A stretch of 64,000 nt of DNA from Anabaena lutea FACHB-196 (GCF_014698305.1 NZ_JACJST010000003.1:124001-188000); one strand, 5' to 3'. Numbered from the stretch's first letter, positions 1-10,160 are shown. A program made the numbers and translations. Notes: a model not told the origin generated them from the sequence alone.

Positions 1-358
1 CGAACACGATATCAAATATCGGCGTTGCTGAATAAGGAGATGATTGAGGCTGACGCGGAGACGCGGTGATTATATATTGATGCAGATTCTCAAATCATCC
101 CGCAATTATGCAATGCCCAAATATCAAATAGTTCATAAAACTTATGCACTGTACAAATTAATCATTACAGCAGATTGCAGATCAATGCAAATGGTTTCAA
201 GCCCCCGACTACAGTCGTGGAGAAGAAAAAAGACATTCTTTGCTGGAATCCCCTGGCTTTAGACATGGGGTGTAAGAGTGTCCCCGCGTCTCTGTGTCCC
301 CGTGTCCCCGTGTCTTCTTCAATCGTGACTCCTGAATTCTGCTGTATTTCAGAAAAGA
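1..358. other. intergenic stretch without a supported gene
   Basis: No convincing gene. Two overlapping short frames on the plus strand (44-262, 175-432) lack a ribosome site and resemble no family known to me. A short tandem array of the 8-base unit GTGTCCCC and close variants lies at about 278-314. The same G/C-rich unit in opposite orientation recurs upstream of mfd at about 22612-22634, so it is a dispersed short repeat of this genome. Confidence 0.6.
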
Positions 359-1189
359 TTAAGGAACTACTAATTCATAATCTTGTTTTTTACCTAAAGG
401 TGTTGTCACTGTTACTGCAACGCGGCGGTTAGCAGGCATGGGGATGGTAATATCAAATTTTCCACTGCGATCAGTAGTCAGCGGTTGATTTGCAAAAATG
501 ACCAAGTTAACTGGATCAACTTTACCAACAATTCGGGCTTGTTGATTTCCTTCCTCTTCTAGTATCTGCAAGTTTAAGCTTGTATCATTCCGCAATGGCA
601 ACGGTGCTGATGGTGGTTCTCCTGGAATCACTAAGCTCTGAAAACCTTTATTAATATACACGCTTTGACCCTGAGCCGTGGTTGCTACACTGCCGCTGAG
701 AGTCGCTACCCCTGTTTTCCCAGTCGGTTGGACATTCACACCAAATTCTGTACCTCGCACACCTGCAATCCCTGCTGGAGTCTCTATTTGCAAGCTGGAG
801 TCTTTATGTGTAAAGGGACGCACCTTGAGCCGTACCTGTCCACTTCTCACTTGTAAATTGGTGATGTGTCCACCATTTCTAGTCTGTTGGAGTTTTTGAA
901 TTTCGAGTTTTGTATTTTCGGCAACTTGAACAAAGGCAATACCAGTATCCAGCGCCAGCATACTACTAGAACGCTGGCCGGTGCTGATGCTATCTCCTAC
1001 ATTTTTTAGTTTTACGCCTATGCGCGCCGATTGGGAAGTTTTTCCATTTTGATAGGTTACATCTCCAGAAACACGGCGAACTTCTATGTAGCGGTTGACT
1101 CTTAGCTGGAAGTTATTCTGAGCCGATACTCGACTGATAGTCAATATTGTAATTACAAGTACAGTTAATAACAGCCAGCGCTTTTTCAT
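359..1189 (-). CDS. FecR-domain secreted protein
   Basis: 276 residues. The N-terminus has a Lys/Arg start, a hydrophobic stretch and an Ala-x-Ala-like end at about residues 21-24, i.e. a signal peptide, so the protein probably acts in the periplasm or at the envelope. Residues about 35-185 read as a FecR beta domain: V..VSGDV near 40, a Gly-Asp-x-Ile-Ser-Thr-Gly segment, then ETPAGIAGVRGTEFGV near 138-153, the usual FecR core motif. In cyanobacteria such proteins are usually not linked to an iron sigma factor, and none is seen here. It starts 5 bases after the stop of the upstream small gene, so the two form an operon. Precise role unknown. Confidence 0.8.
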   Translation of the reverse strand: MKKRWLLLTVLVITILTISRVSAQNNFQLRVNRYIEVRRVSGDVTYQNGKTSQSARIGVKLKNVGDSISTGQRSSSMLALDTGIAFVQVAENTKLEIQKLQQTRNGGHITNLQVRSGQVRLKVRPFTHKDSSLQIETPAGIAGVRGTEFGVNVQPTGKTGVATLSGSVATTAQGQSVYINKGFQSLVIPGEPPSAPLPLRNDTSLNLQILEEEGNQQARIVGKVDPVNLVIFANQPLTTDRSGKFDITIPMPANRRVAVTVTTPLGKKQDYELVVP

Positions 1190-1194
1190 TTACG

Positions 1195-1557
1195 TCACCG
1201 AAAGTAGACCACCCTTGCATCTAATTTACGCGATCGCAAGACTCTTTCTAACCCTTTTGCTGAGGCATAATTATCAAATGCACCTGCATGGATAAATTTA
1301 CCGAGTCGGTTCTGGGAAATAAACGCATCTGTTACACACTGTTGTATAGATTTTAGTTTTATTTCTTCATCTCCCGGAACTACGACAACGTAAGGGTATT
1401 TGGATATTCGTCCTATAACAATTACTTTCCCCTGCTGGACTCTATTAAACTGCTGTGAAGAACTGGAAATTGGAAAACAATTGTCTGCGTAGGCTGTAGT
1501 TCCCATTAGTTCCCAACTCAGTGCAATTACTGAACTTATCACAATTGACCATTTCAT
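1195..1557 (-). CDS. small secreted protein, SPOR-like C-terminus
   Basis: 120 residues, ATG start. The first ~24 residues form a signal peptide ending near AYA-DN. Two cysteines (in DNCFP and QQCV) could form a disulfide outside the cytoplasm. The last ~35 residues (GKFIHAGAFDNYASAKGLERVLRS...ARVVYF) have the look of a SPOR/peptidoglycan-binding repeat: hydrophobic strand, Gly-Ala-Phe, helix with Ala-Leu-Arg, then a closing strand. It is the first gene of a two-gene minus-strand unit with the FecR-domain gene and is divergent from moaA, with about 100 bases between the starts. Family assignment is tentative. Confidence 0.65.
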   Translation of the reverse strand: MKWSIVISSVIALSWELMGTTAYADNCFPISSSSQQFNRVQQGKVIVIGRISKYPYVVVVPGDEEIKLKSIQQCVTDAFISQNRLGKFIHAGAFDNYASAKGLERVLRSRKLDARVVYFR

Positions 1558-1660
1558 CTCATTAAAAATACTGCCGTGCTACCCTTGCCACTATACTACT
1601 GATTAGGAACCGATGAGATAGTCTAGAATTCAGTCTCACCAAGCTTTGAGCTAAAAAATC

Positions 1661-2647
1661 ATGAACCAGGTAGACTATCTCCGCATTAGTTTAATTGATC
1701 GCTGCAATTTCCGTTGTCAGTACTGTATGCCAGAAGGTGCAGAACTGAACTATATTCTCCAGCAACAACTTTTAACTGATGATGAACTCCTCACCTTAAT
1801 TCAAGAGGTATTTATCCCGATAGGTTTTACCCGTTTTCGTTTGACTGGTGGGGAACCCCTATTACGTCCTGGTGTGGTGGAGTTAGTCAGAAAAATTGCC
1901 AATCTTCCCCAAACCCAAGATTTAGCAATGACTACCAATGGGTTTTTACTAGCCCCTATGGCGCAAAATCTCTATAATGCAGGTTTAAAAAGGATTAATA
2001 TTAGTTTAGATTCTCTCGCTCCAGATACCTTTGAGCAAATTATCGGTAATCATGGACGTGGACGTTGGCAACAAGTTTGGGCAGGAATTCAAGCAGCTTA
2101 TCATGCTGGCTTTGACCCACTGAAGTTAAATGTGGTGGTTATTCCTGGTGTTAATGACCATGAAATTTTGGATTTAGCGGCTTTGACCATTGACAAACAA
2201 TGGCACGTCAGGTTTATTGAGTTTATGCCTATTGGTAATGATCAATTATTTAGCGATCGCGGTTGGATATCTTCCGCAGATTTACGTCACAGCATCCGCG
2301 AACGTTGGGGATTGACAGAATCTCAAATTCGTGGTAATGGACCTGCTGATGTGTTTCAAATTCCGGGAGCTAAAGGAACATTAGGATTTATCAGCCAGAT
2401 GTCAGAATGTTTTTGCGATCGCTGTAATCGAATGCGTCTTTCTGCTGATGGTTGGCTACGTCCCTGCTTATTAAACGAAACTGGTCAAATTGACTTAAAA
2501 ACCTGTTTACGTGCCGGCGTTAGCACTGCTCAATTACAGCAGCAAGTTAAGCACATACTCGACATCAAAGCAGAAATTAACTTTAAACAGCGCGACTCTG
2601 GTACTGTCGGCACTTACACCCGTACCATGTCGCAAATTGGGGGTTAG
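1661..2647 (+). CDS. moaA: GTP 3',8-cyclase MoaA (molybdenum cofactor biosynthesis)
   Basis: 328 residues, ATG start. Radical-SAM enzyme that, with MoaC, converts GTP to cyclic pyranopterin monophosphate, the first step of molybdopterin synthesis. The N-terminal radical SAM motif CNFRCQYC is followed by MPEGA, then [11 protein letters not shown]. The C-terminal second cluster motif [21 protein letters not shown] is present, and the protein ends in Gly-Gly, the conserved MoaA tail needed for activity. Length is normal for the family. No other moa or moe gene is adjacent. In cyanobacteria the cofactor serves mainly nitrate reductase. Confidence 0.96.
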   Translation: MNQVDYLRISLIDRCNFRCQYCMPEGAELNYILQQQLLTDDELLTLIQEVFIPIGFTRFRLTGGEPLLRPGVVELVRKIANLPQTQDLAMTTNGFLLAPMAQNLYNAGLKRINISLDSLAPDTFEQIIGNHGRGRWQQVWAGIQAAYHAGFDPLKLNVVVIPGVNDHEILDLAALTIDKQWHVRFIEFMPIGNDQLFSDRGWISSADLRHSIRERWGLTESQIRGNGPADVFQIPGAKGTLGFISQMSECFCDRCNRMRLSADGWLRPCLLNETGQIDLKTCLRAGVSTAQLQQQVKHILDIKAEINFKQRDSGTVGTYTRTMSQIGG

Positions 2648-2653
2648 TCATTA

Positions 2654-2688
2654 GGAACAGGGAACAGGGAACAGGGAACAGGGAACAG
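2654..2688. repeat. tandem repeat of heptamer GGAACAG
   Basis: About five direct copies of GGAACAG lie 7 bases after the moaA stop codon. This is a short tandemly repeated repetitive (STRR) sequence of the kind scattered between genes in heterocystous cyanobacteria. Confidence 0.9.
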
Positions 2689-2725
2689 AACCAAAGAATA
2701 AACTATTGCTTTTTGCCTTTTGTCT

Positions 2726-2767
<42 letters not shown>

Positions 2768-3376
2768 TTACGCTTGACGAGAGTAGTATTCCACCACAAG
2801 TAGTTCATTAACTTGAAGCGCTACCCATTCTCGTTCAATCACGCTGTTGACTTTACCAATCAATTTGGTTTTATCAAATTCTAAGTGATTAGGGAGGTTA
2901 GCTAAACCAGGATATTGCAAGTTAGCTTCAACTAATTTCTTGGATGCTTCCTTATTCCTGACAGCAACTTCTTCACCGGGGCGGCACTGATAGCTGGCAA
3001 TATTAACTACACGACCGTTCACAGTTACGTGACCGTGATTTACCAGTTGACGCGCTGCGGGAATGGTGGGAGCCATACCCATACGGAAAACCGTGTTATC
3101 TAAACGCATTTCTAACAATTGCAGCAATACTTGTCCGGTAGAACCAGTTACACGTCTTGCTTTCCGCACATAGCGTAGCAGTTGCTTTTCAGTCAAACCA
3201 TAGTTCATGCGGAGTTTTTGCTTTTCCTCTAGACGGATAGCATACTCAGAGCGCTTTTTACGGTTTTGACCATGTTGTCCTGGTGGATAAGCACGTCTAG
3301 CGCTTTTCCGAGTTAATCCAGGCAAGTCGCCTAAGCGACGGACAATTCTGAGGCGTGGTCCTCTATATCGGGACAT
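2768..3376 (-). CDS. rpsD: 30S ribosomal protein S4
   Basis: 202 residues, the normal length for cyanobacterial and plastid S4. It begins [20 protein letters not shown] and has the conserved [21 protein letters not shown] segment and the S4 RNA-binding domain ([31 protein letters not shown]). S4 nucleates assembly of the 30S body by binding the 5' domain of 16S rRNA. It stands alone here, as is common in cyanobacteria where rpsD is outside the alpha operon. The last codon touches a heptamer tandem repeat. Confidence 0.98.
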   Translation of the reverse strand: MSRYRGPRLRIVRRLGDLPGLTRKSARRAYPPGQHGQNRKKRSEYAIRLEEKQKLRMNYGLTEKQLLRYVRKARRVTGSTGQVLLQLLEMRLDNTVFRMGMAPTIPAARQLVNHGHVTVNGRVVNIASYQCRPGEEVAVRNKEASKKLVEANLQYPGLANLPNHLEFDKTKLIGKVNSVIEREWVALQVNELLVVEYYSRQA

Positions 3377-3891
3377 GAGTTTCCTTAATTTAATCCTGTT
3401 TAAACTTTACCCAAATATTCTATTATGACATTCCCCGAACCAATTAGCTAGAGGATTCTTGGTTGAATGAGATTTCTTCTGAAAAGCTATCTCTAAATAC
3501 TCGTCCTCTTGAACTAAGTAATGAGTTGAAATACTTACAAAAGACTTCATCTCTTCTGTACTTACTTTCAGTAGGTCTTGACCTAAAAAGCAGTATCTTC
3601 CAAGCTTTCAGGGCATGACCCTGCGTTCCCATGCGTCCCACGGTACGTTTAACTTAGATGTTGCGAAAACACTGCTTACGCAACGTTGACTATGATTTAA
3701 GTCGTTTTCGCCACAAACTACCCAGTATAGTCTAACCTAAGACCAATTTAATCCCCGGTGCCAATGGACAAAAATACGATCATCAGCCTTTGGAGCTATC
3801 TTAGGCAGACAATTGCGCCGAAATTCCTTGATTGTAGAGGAGTTTGAGCAGATTCTAAGTTAGCATAACCTTGGGTGTTTGGAGAATAACT
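3377..3891. other. intergenic region upstream of rpsD and the Cys-repeat gene
   Basis: 515 bases between divergent genes. A 65-codon minus-strand frame (3444-3641) and a ~55-codon plus-strand frame (about 3450-3617) overlap in antisense, and neither has a ribosome site. The minus frame has a basic, Arg/Ser-rich composition that could be the worn end of a transposase-type gene, but I could not recognise a family. The region must also hold the rpsD promoter. I see no clear structured RNA. Confidence 0.4.
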
Positions 3892-4467
3892 ATGTTAGCA
3901 ACCAAAAAAGAAACTCGCAGTTTTCAGAACCAAAAAGGCAGTCGTACTTTGAGAATTTTGACAGCACCAGTTTTAGCCCTAGCTGGATTATTGACAACTA
4001 TTGTCCCGAGTATAGCTGTTACAGATTCCTATGGAAATGATTACCGAGTCTGTGCCGCAAAACTTTTGAGTGCGGGTGTTACACCAGAAGCAGCATCTCA
4101 AGGTTGTGCCAAAGCTCTACGTCCCAAAGAGTTGTCTACTTGTGTAGCTCAAATTAAAGAGCAGACGCAAATTAATCCTGCTGATGCATTTAATTCCTGT
4201 AGTCAAGCCCGCCGTCCTGAGGATTTAGCTGCCTGTGTAGTTGGCATTAGCAAAAGTACCCAGGAGGCTGTCAATCCAGCCGCTTTAGCCTACTGTGGAC
4301 GTAGTTTGTTGCCTGTGAATTTTGCTCAGTGTGTAGTTGGCTTGCGTAAGGAAATCGATTTCACCCCGATTCAAGCTTTAGATACTTGTATTGATGCTAC
4401 TGAGCGAGCTATCAGTATCGGTTATGGGTCTACAACACCACCAGGATTTACCCCCATTGGAAAGTAA
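3892..4467 (+). CDS. secreted cysteine-repeat protein
   Basis: 191 residues from the ATG at 3892, chosen over the in-frame TTG at 3871 because GGAG at 3881-3884 sits 7 bases before it. A basic N-terminus and hydrophobic segment (LRILTAPVLALAGLLTTIVPSIAV) form a signal peptide. The mature part contains degenerate repeats of about 25-35 residues, each with paired cysteines: VCAAKLLSAG, GCAKALRPKELSTCV, SCSQARRPEDLAACV, YCGRSLLPVNFAQCV, then DTCIDA. The regular Cys spacing suggests disulfide-linked helical hairpins in the periplasm or outer layer. This pattern is known to me only as a cyanobacterial hypothetical family; function unknown. Confidence 0.8.
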   Translation: MLATKKETRSFQNQKGSRTLRILTAPVLALAGLLTTIVPSIAVTDSYGNDYRVCAAKLLSAGVTPEAASQGCAKALRPKELSTCVAQIKEQTQINPADAFNSCSQARRPEDLAACVVGISKSTQEAVNPAALAYCGRSLLPVNFAQCVVGLRKEIDFTPIQALDTCIDATERAISIGYGSTTPPGFTPIGK

Positions 4468-4833
4468 ACCCAACCATAATAGGTGAAGGCAACTGGGGGA
4501 AGCAAGGGTGGGAGCCGCTTACTTAAATTTGCACTGACTTTAATTTAGGTGGGGTAAGATCCCCATGCTATAACACTCCCTGCTCCCCTGCCTCCTGTTG
4601 AATTTTGGGTTGCTATCTCTTTTAGGGGTGGGAGTGTAACTTTAACCGACTACTACCACTATGTGAGAACTTTGCTTGCTACACATATTAGCCGCGCTCA
4701 TGCCATGAAAAAGGGCTATCAAAAATATCTGGCTTGATTTTCGTCCTCGATTAGACTGGGAGGCTGTGGCACAAATGGTTTAGTCAAGGTGGGAGTTCCA
4801 AAAATTAGAAGATTACTTCTAACTTTTGCGACT
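4468..4833. other. intergenic region between convergent genes
   Basis: 366 bases between the stop of the Cys-repeat gene and the stop of hetR. It holds G-rich stretches (GTGGGAG repeated near 4510, 4628 and 4790). A short frame near 4737-4783 reads DFRPRLDWEAVAQMV and could be the tail of a lost gene. No complete gene or convincing terminator is seen. Confidence 0.4.
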
Positions 4834-5778
<945 letters not shown>

Positions 5779-5987
5779 TTAAATTATCTAGTATACACCA
5801 AACTGCAATATAAGTCTTCCGTCCAGATAATTAATTATGTTTGAATCATGACTTTTTTTGTGATTCTTAGATACATTAACAATTTTCCCAGGATTTAGCC
5901 TAGGAAAAATGACGAGTTTGAAGCTCCGCATTTTGAGAATGGGGAAAGTCAAGCTCTAGGATGTTGAGTTTCATTGGTCTTGGTGAT

Positions 5988-8270
5988 TTAGTTCTTGGGA
6001 CTAGAAGATTTAACTTGATTTTGCATTTTTTCAAAGCTGAAAGCAACAGCACCTAAGGTTACTAATAAAACTCCCAGAATTTGTAACAGATCCAAAGTTT
6101 CCTGAATCATTAAGCCAGCAAAAATCACTGTTAAAACTGGTACAGTAGCGCCAATAATTGCTGATTGTGGCGCACCTAGTTTGCGAATCCCAAAGTTATT
6201 GAACAAATAACCGCAAAGAGTTAAGACACCCAACATAAAAGCACTTAGAATCACTTCCAGTAAATTGGATGATCTAATTGCTAAACTCCAATCACTAGGT
6301 AAGGGAAGCATTAAACAAATAAAGCTTAACAGTAACATAGTGGCGAAGTTAATTAAAGCAAAAGAAACTGGATGCAGTTGAGTGGCGCATAACCTAGTAA
6401 AAATTACATACACAGCAAAAGCTATTCCGGACATAATTCCGGAGATGGTTCCCAAAGAAGTATTGCTCATGGCTGTGGAATAACTACCCAGGATTATTAA
6501 TTCACCACAGAAAATGGTAGCGTAAGCCCCAGCACTGATTAAATTAGGACGATCTCTAAACAGAAACCAGGCCAAGAGTCCACTAATCACGGGATAGACA
6601 AAGAACAGTGCGATCGCAATTCCTGTGGTTACTGTACCAATGGCAATGTAAATAAGTACTTGGGACAAAAACAAAAAGCAGCCACTCACCACTGACAATA
6701 TTAAAACCCGCTTTGTTTTGGCACTATTAGAAGTGGCATTTCTGCCCACTGAATCAAATAGATTTTGCAGATCTTGCCAAATTGGTGGATGCAATATAGG
6801 AGCCAAGAGTAGCATCAATGGCACAACCACTAATAACCTCAGCATCAAAATCAGGAAAATATTACCCAAGGTTGGTGAGATGAATTGCTGTGTCTCAAAC
6901 TCTCCCAGAAGCTGAGAATCTTTATAAAAAAGCGCCTTAATAGCTACGTTATAAAGGGACGATACCACCGTTGACAAAACAACCAACAAAAAGCCTAGCT
7001 GAACCGGAGACCAGTTTGGGGCGCTACGGGATCTTTGTCGGCGGGTGGTGACTTCCTGCTTTGGCTTTGGTGCAAAAGGAGGTGGAGATTTAGTTGTGCT
7101 TTCTGACAAGTTTGGAGTCAGAACAGAAATTGGCTCTGTTTTATTTTCCGCTTGTGGCTGTTTTGATGCAAAAGGAGGTGGGGATGTAGTTGTGCTTTCT
7201 GACAAGTTTGGAGTCAGAACGGAACTGGACTCTGTTGTATTTTCCTTTTGTGGTGGTTCTGTTGTAGTTGTGCTTTCTGACAAGTTTGGAGTCAGAACGG
7301 AACTGGACTCTGTTGTATTTTCCTTTTGTGGTGGTTCTGTTGTAGTTGTGCTTTCTGACAAGCTTGGAGTCAGAACAGAACTGGACTCTGTTGTATTTTC
7401 CGGCGGTGGTGGTTCTGTTGTAGTTGTGCTTTCTGACAAGCTTGGAGTCAGAACAGAACTGGACTCTGTTGTATTTTCCGGCGGTGGAGGTAAAGTTACC
7501 ACAGCCTCTGTTGATGTAGTTTCGGTGTTTGGTAATTCTTGGGGTAGCAGAGAAATAGGTTCAGTAATTATTCTCTCTGAGGATTTTTCCAAAAAACCAT
7601 TTTTGTAAGGCTCAGTCAGTTGTAATACAGTTGGCGCACCTCCTGTGACAACCTTGAGGGTAGTTGTTTCTTTGGTTTTGTCCAGTTCACCGCGTAGACG
7701 ATTAATGAACTCGGCTAAAATCTCTTCCCCTTGCTGCTGTTGGTCGTACATTCGGGACAACTGCTGAGAAAGATGACTTTGATAATTTTTTAGTTCTTGT
7801 TGCAGCGAGCTAAAAGCAATCGTGACAGTATCATCAAGATTGTCCAACATTTGGCCGACATTCTCATTGATCTGACTGCTCGAATGAGTGGTAACTTCAG
7901 CAGACTTCAACGCAGATCGTTCAGAAGATTCACCTTCTATTGATTGAGTAGCTAAAGTCTTCAGGGAAGATTGTAGTTGTGAAGATATGTGTTTTGCCAA
8001 AACTTCCGCCAGCTGACGAATTAAAACTTGCTGTTCAGTAATTTGTCGAGCTTGCTGTAACTTTTCTTTTTCTTCTATCAATCGTTGAATGTCGTTAGCT
8101 AAACGGGTTTTTTCAGCCTCCAACCGCTTGACATCATCTTGCAACGACCGGAGAACATTCTGTTGCAAATTTTCTAAATCTTCAACTATGTCCCAGAGGG
8201 CATTTTCTGCTGCTCTAGGTAAGTCGCCCCTGCTTCGTGGGTTGTCTGGTCGCTTCTCAAATCGCCCCAT
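5988..8270 (-). CDS. coiled-coil / low-complexity / EamA (DMT) transporter fusion protein
   Basis: 760 residues in three parts. Residues 1-~220 are hydrophilic and heptad-rich (LEAEKTRLANDIQRLIEEKE), predicting coiled coil. Residues ~225-430 are a Ser/Thr/Pro/Glu-rich linker built from a 26-residue repeat (ENTTESSSVLTPSLSES core) and must be disordered. Residues ~435-745 hold about ten hydrophobic segments with two EamA-type halves (GIAIALFFVYPVISGLLAWFLF; GATVPVLTVIFAGLMIQETL), i.e. a drug/metabolite transporter-type permease. A DMT permease normally has ~300 residues, so the N-terminal half is an unusual addition. Substrate unknown. It ends 254 bases upstream of hetR on the same strand. Confidence 0.8.
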   Translation of the reverse strand: MGRFEKRPDNPRSRGDLPRAAENALWDIVEDLENLQQNVLRSLQDDVKRLEAEKTRLANDIQRLIEEKEKLQQARQITEQQVLIRQLAEVLAKHISSQLQSSLKTLATQSIEGESSERSALKSAEVTTHSSSQINENVGQMLDNLDDTVTIAFSSLQQELKNYQSHLSQQLSRMYDQQQQGEEILAEFINRLRGELDKTKETTTLKVVTGGAPTVLQLTEPYKNGFLEKSSERIITEPISLLPQELPNTETTSTEAVVTLPPPPENTTESSSVLTPSLSESTTTTEPPPPENTTESSSVLTPSLSESTTTTEPPQKENTTESSSVLTPNLSESTTTTEPPQKENTTESSSVLTPNLSESTTTSPPPFASKQPQAENKTEPISVLTPNLSESTTKSPPPFAPKPKQEVTTRRQRSRSAPNWSPVQLGFLLVVLSTVVSSLYNVAIKALFYKDSQLLGEFETQQFISPTLGNIFLILMLRLLVVVPLMLLLAPILHPPIWQDLQNLFDSVGRNATSNSAKTKRVLILSVVSGCFLFLSQVLIYIAIGTVTTGIAIALFFVYPVISGLLAWFLFRDRPNLISAGAYATIFCGELIILGSYSTAMSNTSLGTISGIMSGIAFAVYVIFTRLCATQLHPVSFALINFATMLLLSFICLMLPLPSDWSLAIRSSNLLEVILSAFMLGVLTLCGYLFNNFGIRKLGAPQSAIIGATVPVLTVIFAGLMIQETLDLLQILGVLLVTLGAVAFSFEKMQNQVKSSSPKN
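7095..7490. repeat. 78-bp in-frame tandem repeat inside the EamA fusion gene
   Basis: The hexamer GACAAG marking each unit occurs at 7105, 7201, 7279, 7357 and 7435. The last four are exactly 78 bases apart, coding for a 26-residue Ser/Thr/Glu/Pro repeat. The units are almost identical in DNA, differing mainly by TTTTGT/CGGCGG variants, so the array expanded or homogenised recently and may vary in copy number between strains. Confidence 0.9.
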
Positions 8271-8280
8271 GAGTTTCTAA

Positions 8281-8747
8281 CCTCTAACACCTTGACGATA
8301 AATCAGTTATCAGTTGTCAGTTATCAATTTTCAGACTGATAACTATTTACTGTTTACTGATAACTATTCACTGTTTACTGTTTACTGTTCACTGATAACT
8401 GTTTCAAAGCCTTGCAGATGGGTAGGTTGCTAAAAACCACAATCTGTGCGAAGTGTAAATTGCGTGACAGTTTCCGTTGCTCTGAGGAATTAAAGTATTT
8501 TTCTAGGAAAAATAGAAGATATTGCCATCCCCTGCACAATATTCTAGTAAATGACCAACAATTCTGCAAAAATATGCTGTTTAGGAATAATTGCAGAATA
8601 TAGCGGTTTTTGATTGGGTAGGATTCCCATTTTAGGTAGGGGTACAGCACCGAAAATTTTGTAGTGAAACAGCAATCTTACTTACGTTGTTTCCCTAAAA
8701 TGTATTGCATTCAAATGAGAACCAGTATGTAAGAATCTCCATAAATT
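8281..8747. other. intergenic region with TTTACTGTT/GATAACT repeats
   Basis: 467 bases. From about 8299 to 8402 it consists of short direct repeats built from CAGTTATCAGT, TGATAACT and TTTACTGT units, a typical Nostocales intergenic array. The rest (8403-8747) is AT-rich with only overlapping short frames on both strands (minus 8375-8650, plus 8412-8603) that lack support as genes. Confidence 0.6.
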
Positions 8748-10007
8748 TCATTTTGAATTGAAGATCATCCGGATAATGCTAAAGATAGCAGCGCTGAGAA
8801 TGGCACTGATAGGGACTGTAATTATCCAGGCGGCGGCGATTCCTTGGAGGGTTTGAAATTTAATTGATTTAAGGTTCTGCACTAGTCCAATGCCCACTAC
8901 GCCGCCAACGAGGGCATGGGAGGTGGATACTGGTAAGCCTAAGCGAGAGGCTAGTAAGATGGTGGTGGCGGTGGCAAGTTCGGCGCAAAATCCGCTACTA
9001 GGTTGTAAGGATATGATATTTTCGCCGATGGTGGCAATAACTTTTTTACCCCAAATTGCTAAACCGGCAACAATGCCAATGCCACCAAGGATGAGAATCC
9101 AAATGGGGATGTTTAGTCCGTTATTGGGGACGCTACCTGTGCGCTGGATATAGGATATAACTGCTAGGGGTGCGATCGCATTCCCAACATCATTTGAACC
9201 ATGTGCAAAGGCGACAAAACAAGCACTCAGGAGTTGAAATCTTCCAAATAAGCTCTCTACTGGATTTTGGATTTTGGATTTTAGATTTTGGATTGTGCTG
9301 TGATCTAATTGTCGCCAGCTATAAAGTGTCAGTCCTATGGCTGCGGCTGCACCTGTAAAGATGGGGATGTCGTGGGGGGGTAGATTTAAACCGACTTCTT
9401 CTATTAAAAAGTTTGTCAGTGGTTGGGTGAGGGATGGTAGAACAATTACACCAAATACACTCAGTAAAATGGCGCTTAACCAGGGAATCCATTCTTGTAA
9501 ATGGAGGAGGGGATTCGGTTGTTCTAAAATCCAGTGCTGAATGAGACTGTAAAAAAAAGCCGCTACGATACCACTAATTACAGGTGTTAAAATCCAACCG
9601 ATGCTAATTAAACCAATAGATGACCAATCTATAGCATTTATTCCCAAGGCTATCCAACTAAATCCAGCGATCGCACCGACTACGGCATGAGATGAGGATA
9701 CAGGTAAACCGAGTGATGTGGCAATTTGTAGCCAAACTCCAGATGATATCAGTACCGCTACCATCCCTAAAAGTAAGGTTTGCGGTGTGGTGATGAATAA
9801 ATCAGGGTTGGCAATTTTCGTTCCTAAAGTTTCCGTTACCCCATGTCCAAATAATACTGCACCTGTAAATTCGAGGATGCCGGCAATAATGATGGCTTGT
9901 TTGAGGGTGACGGCTTTAGAACCTACAGAAGTCCCCATTGCATTGGCTACATCATTTGCGCCAAGATTAAAAGCTACATAAAAAGCTAAGAAGGCGAGAA
10001 TAATCAT
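8748..10007 (-). CDS. PiT-family inorganic phosphate permease
   Basis: 419 residues with ten or more hydrophobic segments. The two PiT signature repeats are visible: near the N-terminus FNLGANDVANAMGTSVGSKAVT and SSSHAVVGAIAG, and in the second half FAHGSNDVGNAIAPLAV and STSHALVGGVVGIG. PiT proteins carry phosphate with Na+ or H+ across the inner membrane (low-affinity uptake). The GANDVAN and GSNDVGN motifs hold the substrate-binding Asn-Asp. In the central hydrophilic loop, the residues NLKSKIQN are encoded by a GGATTTT-type tandem repeat (9262-9294) that looks like an intergenic repeat captured in frame. No PhoU-like partner is adjacent. Confidence 0.92.
   Translation of the reverse strand: MIILAFLAFYVAFNLGANDVANAMGTSVGSKAVTLKQAIIIAGILEFTGAVLFGHGVTETLGTKIANPDLFITTPQTLLLGMVAVLISSGVWLQIATSLGLPVSSSHAVVGAIAGFSWIALGINAIDWSSIGLISIGWILTPVISGIVAAFFYSLIQHWILEQPNPLLHLQEWIPWLSAILLSVFGVIVLPSLTQPLTNFLIEEVGLNLPPHDIPIFTGAAAAIGLTLYSWRQLDHSTIQNLKSKIQNPVESLFGRFQLLSACFVAFAHGSNDVGNAIAPLAVISYIQRTGSVPNNGLNIPIWILILGGIGIVAGLAIWGKKVIATIGENIISLQPSSGFCAELATATTILLASRLGLPVSTSHALVGGVVGIGLVQNLKSIKFQTLQGIAAAWIITVPISAILSAAIFSIIRMIFNSK
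9262..9294. repeat. GGATTTT tandem repeat within the phosphate permease gene
   Basis: Four to five imperfect copies of the heptamer GGATTTT (with TAGATTTT variants) lie in frame in the loop between the two halves of the permease and encode KSKIQN-type residues. Similar ATTTTGGATTTT arrays are typical of cyanobacterial spacers, not of coding sequence. Confidence 0.85.
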
Positions 10008-10057
10008 AGTTGTCTGATAGCGTAGCGTGGCGTAGCCATATCAGGATTTAGAGGATG

Positions 10058-10160
10058 ATGTCTGAATCAGGATTTACAGGATTTTGCGATTTTCAGGATT
10101 TACTGGATGATTGTCAGAATCAGGATTTACAGGATTTAAGGATTTACAGGATTAATCCCC
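10058..10160. repeat. dispersed ATCCTGTAAATCCT-type repeat cluster
   Basis: The spacer between the dehydrogenase stop and the phosphate permease start carries several copies of CAGGATTTACAGGATT and variants. Further copies lie at about 13730-13760 (reverse orientation) and 39806-39840, so this is one repeat family found at least three times in the window. Confidence 0.85.

Noticed and set aside
3444-3641. 65-codon minus-strand frame, possible transposase remnant
   Set aside because: Composition is suggestive, but no catalytic motif, ends or family match can be seen, and an equally long antisense frame overlaps it.
7045-7608. 187-codon plus-strand frame over the Ser/Thr-rich repeat
   Set aside because: It is the antisense shadow of the 78-bp repeat inside the EamA fusion gene; it has no ribosome site, and its repetitive Val/Leu/Ser product simply mirrors the real repeat.
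8375-8650. 91-codon minus-strand frame between the EamA fusion and the phosphate permease
   Set aside because: Overlaps spacer repeats, has a competing frame on the other strand and no recognisable domain.
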